Source: Cochlodiniinecator piscidefendens
GTDB taxonomy: Bacteria > Pseudomonadota > Alphaproteobacteria > Rhodobacterales > Rhodobacteraceae
Reading direction: 5' to 3'
NCBI RefSeq assembly: GCF_011326755.1
Contig: NZ_JAAOIE010000001.1
Span: forward strand, 522,344 to 586,343
DNA length: 64,000 bases
The translations under genes were made by a program, and so were the position numbers. The number at the start of each line of letters is the position of its first letter. Within the stretch, counting starts at the first letter, position 1. Below, piece after piece: positions 55,973-64,000 of this stretch. Below the pieces are notes generated by a model. It was not told where the DNA came from, did no database searches, and saw nothing but the letters and a program-made list of their open reading frames with translations.

Positions 55973-56857
55973 ATGCAAAACCTGCGCGGAATCTTTCTCG
56001 TCGTTGTGTCCATGTTGGCGTTTTCGCTCGAGGATATGTTTATCAAACTCGCTGCGGACTATCTTCCTACAGGTCAAATTTTGATCCTATTGGGAATGGG
56101 TGGCGCATCGGTTTTTGCAATTGTAGCGCTCAAGACCGGTGAACGTCTATTTGCGCCTGATGTATTCAAACCCATCGTATTATTGCGTAACTTTAGTGAA
56201 CTTTCCGCCGCATTGTTTTATGTTACTTCGCTGTCGCTTATTCCGATATCAACAGCGACTGCGATTCTACAGGCAACACCCTTGTTTGTGACCTGCGGTG
56301 CTGCGCTCTTTTTAGGGGAAACAGTAGGTTGGCGTCGGTGGAGTGCAGTTGCAGTTGGATTAATTGGTGTGTTGCTCATCGTTAAACCCGGTATGGCGGC
56401 GTTCCAACCCGAAGCCCTATTTGCAGTTGCAGGCGCAATAGCCCTTGCGGCCCGCGATTTGGCCACTCGTCGCCTCCCTTCAAGTGTTTCCTCTGGCGTG
56501 ATTTCATTTTTCGGCTTTATCTCTGTCATCCCGGCCGGTTTGGTATTGCTTTCATTCGGCCAAACTCCCGTCATGCCAAATCAAACCACAACCCTGATAT
56601 TGCTCGCAGCGGTTTGTTGCGGCGTCATTGGCTATCAAATGATCGTAAGTGCCATGCGCATGGGTGAGGCATCCGCCCTCACCCCGTTTCGTTACATACG
56701 GATGATTTATGCGCTTTTGATTGGCGTTATTGTTTTTCACGAACAACCGGATCAACTCACTCTCATTGGCGCTGCTTTGATTTTGGCTACTGGCCTTTAC
56801 GCCTTCGCGCGCGAAAGAGCCCTCAGCAAAGCCGCTTTGGCCACTCAATCTGCATAA
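55973..56857 (+). CDS. EamA/DMT-superfamily transporter
   Basis: A 294-residue protein with ten hydrophobic segments arranged as two five-helix EamA repeats (about 1-135 and 145-285). ATAILQATPLFVTCGAALFLGE in the first and MRMGEASALTPFRYIRMIYALLIG in the second repeat are typical of permeases that export or import metabolites. The substrate cannot be read from the sequence. Probably co-transcribed with the Fur/Mur gene. Confidence 0.88.
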   Translation: MQNLRGIFLVVVSMLAFSLEDMFIKLAADYLPTGQILILLGMGGASVFAIVALKTGERLFAPDVFKPIVLLRNFSELSAALFYVTSLSLIPISTATAILQATPLFVTCGAALFLGETVGWRRWSAVAVGLIGVLLIVKPGMAAFQPEALFAVAGAIALAARDLATRRLPSSVSSGVISFFGFISVIPAGLVLLSFGQTPVMPNQTTTLILLAAVCCGVIGYQMIVSAMRMGEASALTPFRYIRMIYALLIGVIVFHEQPDQLTLIGAALILATGLYAFARERALSKAALATQSA

Positions 56858-56917
56858 TTTTCCAACTGAGAGCGCTAAACCTCCTTGAGGGTGCTTAAGT
56901 TTCACATTTATCGGTGA

Positions 56918-58237
<1,320 letters not shown>

Positions 58238-58246
58238 GTTAAAAAC

Positions 58247-58271
58247 GGCGGCCTTCGGGCCGCCTTTTTTT
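58247..58271 (+). terminator. Terminator after enolase
   Basis: GGCGGCC-TTCG-GGCCGCC hairpin with a stable UUCG tetraloop, followed by seven T. Confidence 0.95.
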
Positions 58272-58284
58272 GTATAGGCCATCT

Positions 58285-58707
58285 ATGACCCCAGCAGACA
58301 TCATCGCCCACCTTAATCTACAGCCACATCCAGAGGGTGGATATTACCGCCAGACTTGGATCGGCGATGACGGTGAGCGGCCGAGCGGAACTTCTATTTA
58401 CTTTTTACTCACGAATGGTAACGCGAGCCATTGGCACAATGTCGATGCCACGGAAATCTGGCATTACTATTCCGGTGCGCCATTGATATTGTCGATCTCA
58501 GCAACAGACGCCGGACCGGCAGAGGACCACATGCTTTGCCCGGACCTGTTAGCAGGGCAGTCCCCCCAAATCATCGTACCTCAACATTATTGGCAAGCGG
58601 CCCGCACGACCGGGGAATACACGCTGGTCGGATGCACGGTTTCCCCTGCATTTCAGTTCGAAGGCTTCACCTTGGCGCCAGATGGCTTTGATATTCCAAG
58701 AGGCTGA
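58285..58707 (+). CDS. Cupin-fold protein (DUF985)
   Basis: A 140-residue protein matching the DUF985 cupin family: HPEGGYYRQTW at the N-terminus, then SHWHNVDATEIWHYYSG, which contains the His and Glu residues of the cupin metal motif. Function unknown; relatives are proposed sugar- or metabolite-binding proteins. The start ATG 58285 lies only 13 bases after the enolase terminator with almost no ribosome-binding site, so a leaderless or readthrough transcript is likely. Its stop is immediately adjacent to that of the convergent gene. Confidence 0.85.
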   Translation: MTPADIIAHLNLQPHPEGGYYRQTWIGDDGERPSGTSIYFLLTNGNASHWHNVDATEIWHYYSGAPLILSISATDAGPAEDHMLCPDLLAGQSPQIIVPQHYWQAARTTGEYTLVGCTVSPAFQFEGFTLAPDGFDIPRG

Positions 58708-59289
58708 TTATTGGCCAAAAACTTCGCGTAACTGCGGCAGCGTAACGCTTTGCATTGGGCGATCACTCGGGGCTTCGCGATAGCGACGATCCGCAGGTAA
58801 ACAATGGTACCCACATAGCTGCCGCGCTATGCGTTTGCGGTAATCAACAAACCACAAACGTCCACCGGGTGTTGCGATATATCCGTTATTGTCAGATGCA
58901 AAATCCCCCTCCATATCGATGGTAGAAGGGTATTCATTCAGATAATTTGGATCGAACGCCGCATGCGTGTGATAGGATGCAAAAATCCGCGAAGCATCAT
59001 TCGGGTAATCATGCGTACAACTATCTGTCGTCCCTTTTTGTGGTGGGCTGGCGCGCAAATTACCATCCAAGTCATAGTAGATAAAACCGCAAAACTCCCG
59101 GTTCGCTTGAATAGACTGAACATTTAAGTCGATGAATATATCTGCTGCAAATGCATGTTGTTCTGCAAACACCTCATATCCCTGCCCTAAGCGTTGTGAA
59201 ATCCGTTGTTGAGCAGACGCAGCAGTCGCAGAACCCACTGCAACTGCACTACACAGAATAATAATGGTTTTAATGAAATTCGAACGCAT
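58708..59289 (-). CDS. Secreted DUF4329-like protein with JAMM-like motif
   Basis: A 193-residue protein from ATG 59289 (MRSNFIKTIIILCSAVA) with a signal peptide cleaved near AASAQQ. The mature part contains YHTHAAFDPNY, then PSTIDMEGDF, an HxH...SxxD arrangement like the JAMM metalloprotease motif, though the spacing is longer than usual. It resembles DUF4329, which I recall as a peptidase-like family. Four Cys could form disulphides in the periplasm. The frame continues far upstream, but that sequence is antisense noise with no signal peptide. Confidence 0.65.
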   Translation of the reverse strand: MRSNFIKTIIILCSAVAVGSATAASAQQRISQRLGQGYEVFAEQHAFAADIFIDLNVQSIQANREFCGFIYYDLDGNLRASPPQKGTTDSCTHDYPNDASRIFASYHTHAAFDPNYLNEYPSTIDMEGDFASDNNGYIATPGGRLWFVDYRKRIARQLCGYHCLPADRRYREAPSDRPMQSVTLPQLREVFGQ

Positions 59290-59353
59290 AAGGTTTCTCC
59301 GCAAACTCGGTGTAACCAGACTATCCGCGCAATACCTTCGTCGTAAAGGTCGA

Positions 59354-59382
59354 AAAAAACGGCACCCGAAGGCGCCGTTTTG
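59354..59382 (-). terminator. Terminator after mltG
   Basis: Minus-strand hairpin with core ACGGCGCC/GGTGCCGT (one mismatch) and a TTCG loop, followed by seven T. It separates the fab-mltG unit from the DUF4329-like gene. Confidence 0.88.
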
Positions 59383-59383
59383 A

Positions 59384-60538
59384 TTAGTTTTCGTTTTGCT
59401 CTGCCTCGATCTGCCGCCAGCGGGCGACATTTCGATTATGCTCTGCCAAAGTTTGGGCAAATGCGTGCCCCCCGGTTCCATCAGCCACAAAGAAGATAAA
59501 ATCCGTCTCAGCAGGATTAAGCGTCGCCTCAATCGCAGCCCGACCCGGATTGGCAATTGGGGTCGGTGGCAGGCCATTGATGACATAGGTGTTCCACGGG
59601 GTTTCTCCGCGCAATTCGCTTTGGCGCAAACCACGCCCGAGAACACCCTGTCCACGTGTGATACCGTAAATTACCGTCGGATCCGTCTGCAGGCGGATCC
59701 CTTGGTTCAGGCGATTTACAAAGACAGAAGCCACTTGAGGACGTTCCTCAGCCACACCGGTTTCTTTCTCAACGATAGATGCGAGAATGAGGGCTTCTTC
59801 CATGCTTTCCAACGGCAAACCCTCTTCGCGGTTCTGCCAAGCATTCGATAGAATTGCGGCTTGAGCCTCTTCCATTTGCGCGATCAACGTTTCACGATCA
59901 GAACCAGCGGACACCTCATAACTGTCAGGCGCTAAGCTACCTTCCGCAGGTTGCTCCGCAATTTCGCCTGATAGAAACTCAGCTGCGCGCAAAGCTTCGA
60001 CCACTTGCCAGCTTGTGACACCTTCCGCCAAAGTAATGCGGTAGCGTAAATCACTGTCGTCTCGCAGGACTGAATATTCCTCGGGGGCTTCTTCCGCCAA
60101 TGGATCAAAGGACATGCGTTCAACATAGCGATTTGTTGCCGGGTCAAGCTCTGACGCAACCAGCGCTGTGCGTGTTACACCAATTCGAAAATTGATTTCC
60201 GACCCACACGTAGAACGACCAGATCCCGTTATGATACTGGTGATCTCTTCCATAGAAATCCCTTGGCTCAGTAGAAAACTACCCGCCTTCAGGTTTTGCA
60301 TTTGCCCAGAATATTCAACCGCAATTTTAAAAATTGCGGGGCTGGTTATCGCGCCATCATCGGACAATTGCCCGGCGACTTGACGCATTTTTGAACCAGG
60401 TTCGACCCGCAAACAGATAGCCTCGGCCAATGGCCCCGGCGCGCTGTATTGCGCTTTGGCCCAGGCAATTACGCCACCCAGAACAAATATAAACACAACC
60501 AACAGAGTCAGCGCGTTAGAGGCAACATGACGCCACAT
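59384..60538 (-). CDS. mltG: Endolytic murein transglycosylase MltG
   Basis: A 384-residue inner-membrane protein with one N-terminal membrane helix (about 8-28) and a periplasmic YceG/LysM-like domain. The catalytic Glu is in ILASIVEKETGVAEERP near residue 250, and NTYVINGLPPTPIANPGR is conserved. It cuts nascent glycan strands. The start overlaps the fabF stop (TGATG), the usual fabF-mltG arrangement. Confidence 0.95.
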   Translation of the reverse strand: MWRHVASNALTLLVVFIFVLGGVIAWAKAQYSAPGPLAEAICLRVEPGSKMRQVAGQLSDDGAITSPAIFKIAVEYSGQMQNLKAGSFLLSQGISMEEITSIITGSGRSTCGSEINFRIGVTRTALVASELDPATNRYVERMSFDPLAEEAPEEYSVLRDDSDLRYRITLAEGVTSWQVVEALRAAEFLSGEIAEQPAEGSLAPDSYEVSAGSDRETLIAQMEEAQAAILSNAWQNREEGLPLESMEEALILASIVEKETGVAEERPQVASVFVNRLNQGIRLQTDPTVIYGITRGQGVLGRGLRQSELRGETPWNTYVINGLPPTPIANPGRAAIEATLNPAETDFIFFVADGTGGHAFAQTLAEHNRNVARWRQIEAEQNEN

Positions 60539-61800
60539 CAGTCCGTTACCTTACCCAAAACGATTGACGCGTTTGTTCCGCCAAACCCAAAAGAATTTGA
60601 CAGCGCAATGTTCACATTACGTTTCACGGCCTGTTGTGGCGCAAGATCCAGAGATGTTTCAACAGCCGGGTTTTCAAGGTTCAGTGTAGGTGGCGCAATT
60701 TGGTCACGGATCGCTAAGACACAAAAAATTGCCTCAACCGCACCGGCTGCCCCTAAAAGATGCCCAATTGCAGATTTGGTGGACGACATCGTAGCATTAC
60801 CAGCCCCATCCCCCATCAAACGTTCGACAGCACCAAGTTCGATGGTATCCGCCATCGTAGATGTACCATGTGCGTTAATATAGTCGATATCGGCTGCATT
60901 AACGCCCGCACGTTCTAATGCTGCAGACATAGACCGGAACCCACCGTCACCATCGGACGAAGGAGCCGTGATATGATAGGCGTCGCCGGATAATCCGTAC
61001 CCTAAAACTTCGGCATAAATCTTAGCGCCACGTGCTTTTGCATGTTCATATTCTTCTAAAACAACAACACCAGCGCCCTCACCCATGACGAATCCATCAC
61101 GATCACCATCGTACGGGCGGCTCGCTGCTTTGGGATCGTCTGCACGTTTTGTGGATAGCGCTTTGCACGCATTAAATCCTGCAATTCCAATTTCGGAAAT
61201 TGGGCTTTCCGCTCCACCAGCAAGCATAACATCAGCGTCGCCCCACTGGATCAGACGTGCAGCATCTCCAATTGCATGTGCCCCAGTTGAACAGGCAGTC
61301 ACAACCGCATGGTTCGGGCCTTTGAAGCCATAGCGAATGGAAACCTGACCCGAAATTAAGTTAATCAAAGCCCCCGGAATAAAGAATGGAGACACGCGCC
61401 GCGGACCCTTTTCTTTGAGCGTAATCGCTGTATCTGCGATCGAGCTCAGACCACCGATACCGGAACCAATCATTACGCCTGTGCGTAGACGGTCTTCTTC
61501 GCTTTCGGGTGTCCAACCTGCATCTTCAACAGCTTGTTGCGCCGCCGCCATACCATAAAGGATGAAATCATCAACTTTGCGGCGTTCCTTTGGTTCCATA
61601 TATGTTTCTGGGTTGAACGTGCCGTTCGTTCCATCACCCATCGGAATTTCACACGCATATTTGGTCGCAACACGTTCAGCATCAAACCGTTCAATCGGGC
61701 CAGCGCCAGATTCACCCGCGATCAAGCGTTCCCATGTGGGTTCAACACCATCTGCCAACGGTGTTACCATTCCTAAACCTGTCACGACGACTCGACGCAT
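60538..61800 (-). CDS. fabF: Beta-ketoacyl-ACP synthase II
   Basis: A 420-residue condensing enzyme of fatty acid synthesis. The Cys-His-His triad is visible in VVTACSTGAHAIG, NAHGTSTMADTIE and KSAIGHLLGAAGAVE. The start ATG 61800 follows AAGGATTGAGGA. Together with acpP and fabG upstream it forms the fatty acid cluster, but a HisA-like gene is inserted between it and acpP. Confidence 0.97.
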   Translation of the reverse strand: MRRVVVTGLGMVTPLADGVEPTWERLIAGESGAGPIERFDAERVATKYACEIPMGDGTNGTFNPETYMEPKERRKVDDFILYGMAAAQQAVEDAGWTPESEEDRLRTGVMIGSGIGGLSSIADTAITLKEKGPRRVSPFFIPGALINLISGQVSIRYGFKGPNHAVVTACSTGAHAIGDAARLIQWGDADVMLAGGAESPISEIGIAGFNACKALSTKRADDPKAASRPYDGDRDGFVMGEGAGVVVLEEYEHAKARGAKIYAEVLGYGLSGDAYHITAPSSDGDGGFRSMSAALERAGVNAADIDYINAHGTSTMADTIELGAVERLMGDGAGNATMSSTKSAIGHLLGAAGAVEAIFCVLAIRDQIAPPTLNLENPAVETSLDLAPQQAVKRNVNIALSNSFGFGGTNASIVLGKVTD

Positions 61801-62025
61801 TCCTCAATCCTTCTATGTTTCAATTGAAACTTTGCAGCTCTGATACCCTGCCAATCCGCATTGGGGCAAGCTGTTCCAGCAACTGCGGTATGATTGGGCG
61901 GCGTTTTTCGCCATTTTTCGCAAAAACATAGGAAATAGAATGCCTACGTTATAAGAGGACCTTTGGTTTCTACGTCCTTATTCTCTAAACACCCGCTATA
62001 TGCGCGATCTCAATAGAAAAGGCAC

Positions 62026-62059
62026 CAACCATCCGCGCGATAAAACCTACGGATGGTTG
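62026..62059 (-). terminator. Possible terminator after HisA-like gene
   Basis: Ten-pair perfect stem CAACCATCCG/CGGATGGTTG with a 14-base loop, 31 bases after the stop of the HisA-like gene; a short T run follows about eight bases later on the minus strand. The 289-base gap to fabF otherwise holds AT-rich promoter-like sequence. Confidence 0.5.
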
Positions 62060-62089
62060 ATGCCCAATTGAATTCGCCAAAAATCTCTA

Positions 62090-62833
62090 TTAGATAAATT
62101 CGGCCACTTTATCTGCGGAAGGTTGTGCAACCTCTAGCGCTTCAGCAAGGTCAATCGTCTTACGGAACAATGAGCGGCTCACCAATGCGCCGCCAACGTT
62201 GCTCACATATTTCAAACGTGCAATGTCGTCTGTTGTACGCACGATACCACTGGCAACAATAGGAGTCCGAGAAGCTGCAGCCAACGTCGTGACAAGGCTT
62301 AGGGATGCATCGTTGTCTTCCACATCAGCATCAATATCCGTAACGAGAATGCCTGCGAACGGTACACCATCAAACTCCTGAATAAAGGCTTCAGGTTCAA
62401 AAGCGCTGCTGCTTTTCCAACCTTCACTCATGACCTGTCCTTGCCAAACATCCACTGCAAGAACAATTTGATCTGGGTAGAACTTTGCGAGGCTCTTGAC
62501 CGTCTGCGGATCACGAGTGGCCATTGTTCCGATGACCACACGCCCTGCCCCTTTGTTCAGCCATTCTTCGGCATGCTCGCGTGTGCGGATACCGCCAGCA
62601 ACTTGAACAGGAATACCTGCACCACGAATAATATCTTCTACAGTTGCGCTGCTTGTCTCTTCGCCAACGATAGCGTCGAAATCAGTGACCTGCATCCATT
62701 GCGCCCCTGCCGCAGCAAAGCCACGCGCCGTTTCGACTGGATCAACGTGCCAAACAGACGGTTCATCCAAACGTCCGCGATTAAGGCTAACGCAACGACC
62801 ATTCTGCAATTCGATTGTTGGATATAAGATCAT
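62090..62833 (-). CDS. HisA/HisF-like TIM-barrel protein (paralogue outside his operon)
   Basis: A 247-residue beta/alpha barrel resembling HisA (ProFAR isomerase). Phosphate-binding motifs VAGGIRTREHAEE and VASGIVRTTDDIARL are intact. HisA uses two catalytic Asp; here the first is Glu8 (PTIELQNGRCV) while the second, Asp128 (LAVDVWQGQV), is kept. The substitution and the place between acpP and fabF rather than in a histidine operon argue against the standard isomerase. The start is ATG 62833, seven bases after GGGAG; a longer frame upstream is not homologous. Confidence 0.8.
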   Translation of the reverse strand: MILYPTIELQNGRCVSLNRGRLDEPSVWHVDPVETARGFAAAGAQWMQVTDFDAIVGEETSSATVEDIIRGAGIPVQVAGGIRTREHAEEWLNKGAGRVVIGTMATRDPQTVKSLAKFYPDQIVLAVDVWQGQVMSEGWKSSSAFEPEAFIQEFDGVPFAGILVTDIDADVEDNDASLSLVTTLAAASRTPIVASGIVRTTDDIARLKYVSNVGGALVSRSLFRKTIDLAEALEVAQPSADKVAEFI

Positions 62834-62919
62834 AGGGTTCTCCCTGCGCCAAAGCGCGTCTTTTGCCGTGGTCATCGTATAGGCCGGACCAATCGGCGTT
62901 TCTTTATTGTAATGATCTC

Positions 62920-62947
62920 ATCATGGCATCGGTTAACAAACTGTCAA
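62920..62947 (-). promoter_or_regulatory. Candidate promoter of HisA-like gene
   Basis: On the minus strand a consensus TTGACA (62947-62942) is followed after 16 bases by CATGAT (62925-62920). Together with the acpP terminator just upstream this suggests that the HisA-like gene is transcribed on its own. Confidence 0.5.
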
Positions 62948-62965
62948 TAAAAGGCGCGACTATTA

Positions 62966-63002
62966 TAAAAACGAAAACGGCGTCCCAAATTGGGACGCCG
63001 TT
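62966..63002 (-). terminator. Terminator after acpP
   Basis: A long perfect stem AACGGCGTCCCA/TGGGACGCCGTT with a minimal loop, then TTTTCGTTTTTAT on the minus strand. It lies 23 bases after the acpP stop. Confidence 0.92.
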
Positions 63003-63025
63003 CGCAACTTAATATGGCAAAAAGC

Positions 63026-63265
63026 TTAGGAAGCTTCGGTGATGAACTTCACCGCGTCGCCAAAAGTCTGAATGGTTTCAGCAGCATCATCAGGGATTTC
63101 GATGCCGAATTCTTCTTCGAAAGCCATTACCAATTCAACAGTATCAAGGCTGTCTGCGCCCAAATCGTCGATGAAAGAAGCGTTTTCAGCAACTTTAGAT
63201 TCTTCCACGCTCAGGTGCTCAACAACGATCTTTTTAACGCGGTCTGCGATGTCGCTCATGTTCAT
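63026..63265 (-). CDS. acpP: Acyl carrier protein
   Basis: A 79-residue acidic protein. The phosphopantetheine attachment Ser39 lies in [17 protein letters not shown]. It carries acyl chains for the Fab enzymes. Preceded by AAGGA; its own promoter and terminator are visible, in keeping with its high expression. Confidence 0.98.
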   Translation of the reverse strand: MNMSDIADRVKKIVVEHLSVEESKVAENASFIDDLGADSLDTVELVMAFEEEFGIEIPDDAAETIQTFGDAVKFITEAS

Positions 63266-63390
63266 TCCTTACTTAGTGCAGGGCACAATGCCCCGTTTAT
63301 GTCCAGATGGCCCGGCGGGCCAATGCGCCCCATAACGGAGCAACCGAATAGCCCGTCAGTCAATTAGGGGCCGCCAGTAAAACTGCGTGG

Positions 63391-63418
63391 CCTATATCAC
63401 AGAGTCGGATAAAGGCAA
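63391..63418 (-). promoter_or_regulatory. Candidate promoter of acpP
   Basis: Minus strand TTGCCT (63418-63413), 16-base spacer, TATAGG (63396-63391), about 125 bases upstream of acpP and just after the fabG stop. Confidence 0.45.
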
Positions 63419-63459
63419 ACGCTTTCGAACGCTTTGACGGGACGAATCCCTTCTCGCGC

Positions 63460-64000
63460 TTACAACATGGCCATGCCACCGTTTACATGCAAGGTCGCAC
63501 CGGTCACATAACCTGCTTCTTGGCTAGCCAAATAGAGTACAGCCGCCGCGATTTCCTCCGGATTACCCATACGGGCTGCCGGAATTTGCACGTTTATCTT
63601 TTCTTTTTGGTCATCAGTCAGCTTGTCTGTCATCGCTGTTGCAATGAAACCAGGTGCAACTGCGTTAACGGTAATGCCACGGTTCGCAATTTCATAGGCC
63701 AAAGATTTAGACATACCGACCATGCCAGCCTTGGACGCCGCATAATTTGCCTGCCCGGGGTTACCCGTCGCACCAACAATCGAAGAAATGTTAATGATAC
63801 GACCCCAACGCGCCTTCATCATACCGCGAAGAACACCGCGACACAGACGCATTGTCGATGTCAGATTAACATTCAATACGCTATCCCATTCATCGTCTTT
63901 CATTCGCATGAAAAGATTGTCGCGGGTGATGCCTGCGTTGTTGACCAAAATATCAACAGAGCCCATTGCCTCGATCGCTGCTTTTGGCAAAGCCTCAACC
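63460..64000 (-). CDS. fabG: 3-oxoacyl-ACP reductase, N-terminus beyond window
   Basis: The 3' 180 codons of an SDR ketoreductase; the frame is open to the right edge. VDILVNNAGITRDN, the catalytic Ser in NISSIVGATGNPGQ, YAASK (Tyr and Lys both present) and VNAVAPGFIATAMTD identify FabG. It reduces 3-oxoacyl-ACP in fatty acid elongation and is followed by acpP. Unlike the SDR at 539-1318 its active site is complete. Confidence 0.95.
   Translation of the reverse strand, partial: VEALPKAAIEAMGSVDILVNNAGITRDNLFMRMKDDEWDSVLNVNLTSTMRLCRGVLRGMMKARWGRIINISSIVGATGNPGQANYAASKAGMVGMSKSLAYEIANRGITVNAVAPGFIATAMTDKLTDDQKEKINVQIPAARMGNPEEIAAAVLYLASQEAGYVTGATLHVNGGMAML

Noticed and set aside
59290-59655. 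N-terminal extension of the DUF4329-like gene
   Set aside because: The extra residues are antisense to mltG and Arg/Leu-rich; the signal peptide begins at 59289, so the extension is not translated as part of this protein.

Overview
The window is a 64 kb chromosomal segment from a marine alphaproteobacterium of the Rhodobacteraceae (Roseobacter group). This rests on the RF3, NuoA-N, enolase and Fur/Mur protein sequences, on the complex I operon with its Rhodobacteraceae-type accessory genes (DUF5333- and DUF5337-like proteins, a lipoprotein, a carboxymuconolactone-decarboxylase-like protein), and on a dioxygenase/HD-oxygenase pair of a kind seen in marine bacteria. Base composition looks close to half G+C, low for the family. 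No insertion sequence, prophage or CRISPR array is visible.

Layout. 1-6090: a DNA alkylation repair gene cut by the left edge, a divergent SDR reductase, a Hint-domain protein, release factor 3 (prfC) and a DEAD-box RNA helicase. 6103-26740 (minus strand): one long tightly overlapping operon carrying all 14 nuo genes in the order A-B-C-(sulfotransferase)-D-E-(54 aa ORF)-(DUF5337-like)-F-(DUF5333-like)-G-(lipoprotein)-H-I-(CMD-like)-J-(34 aa ORF)-K-L-M-N, then birA, coaX and RNase J. 26993-35241 (minus): a leucine/isovalerate degradation operon (ivd, mccB, a nitronate monooxygenase, mccA, a GST, HMG-CoA lyase, a methylglutaconyl-CoA hydratase-like gene) with a palindromic operator candidate in its promoter. 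35393-37278 (minus): a DegT aminotransferase and phosphoglycolate phosphatase. 37402-46034 (plus): glmU-glmS-AlkD-like, hom, glpX, an isochorismatase-like hydrolase and recJ. 46056-46506: two identical tRNA-Glu genes inside a duplicated segment, then a CAT-anticodon tRNA.

46507-55224 is the accessory part: an orphan membrane protein beside the tRNAs, then a LysR regulator divergent from a two-gene unit (PhyH-type Fe(II)/2-oxoglutarate dioxygenase plus PhnZ/MIOX-like HD oxygenase), then a 1360-residue RTX protein with six ~108-residue repeats and a type I secretion-like C-terminus, then a YrhK-like membrane protein. 55524-64000 returns to housekeeping: fur/mur, an EamA transporter, enolase, a DUF985 cupin, a DUF4329-like secreted protein, and the minus-strand fatty-acid cluster fabG-acpP-(HisA-like)-fabF-mltG, cut by the right edge.

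The best candidate for an undescribed system is the LysR/PhyH/HD cassette (47827-50333). It has the architecture of the oxidative C-P bond cleaving PhnY/PhnZ and TmpA/TmpB pairs, but the residues I recall as contacting substrate in PhnZ are not conserved, so a different substrate is likely. Secondary points are the two very small overlapping ORFs and the sulfotransferase embedded in the complex I operon, and the RTX protein repeat.
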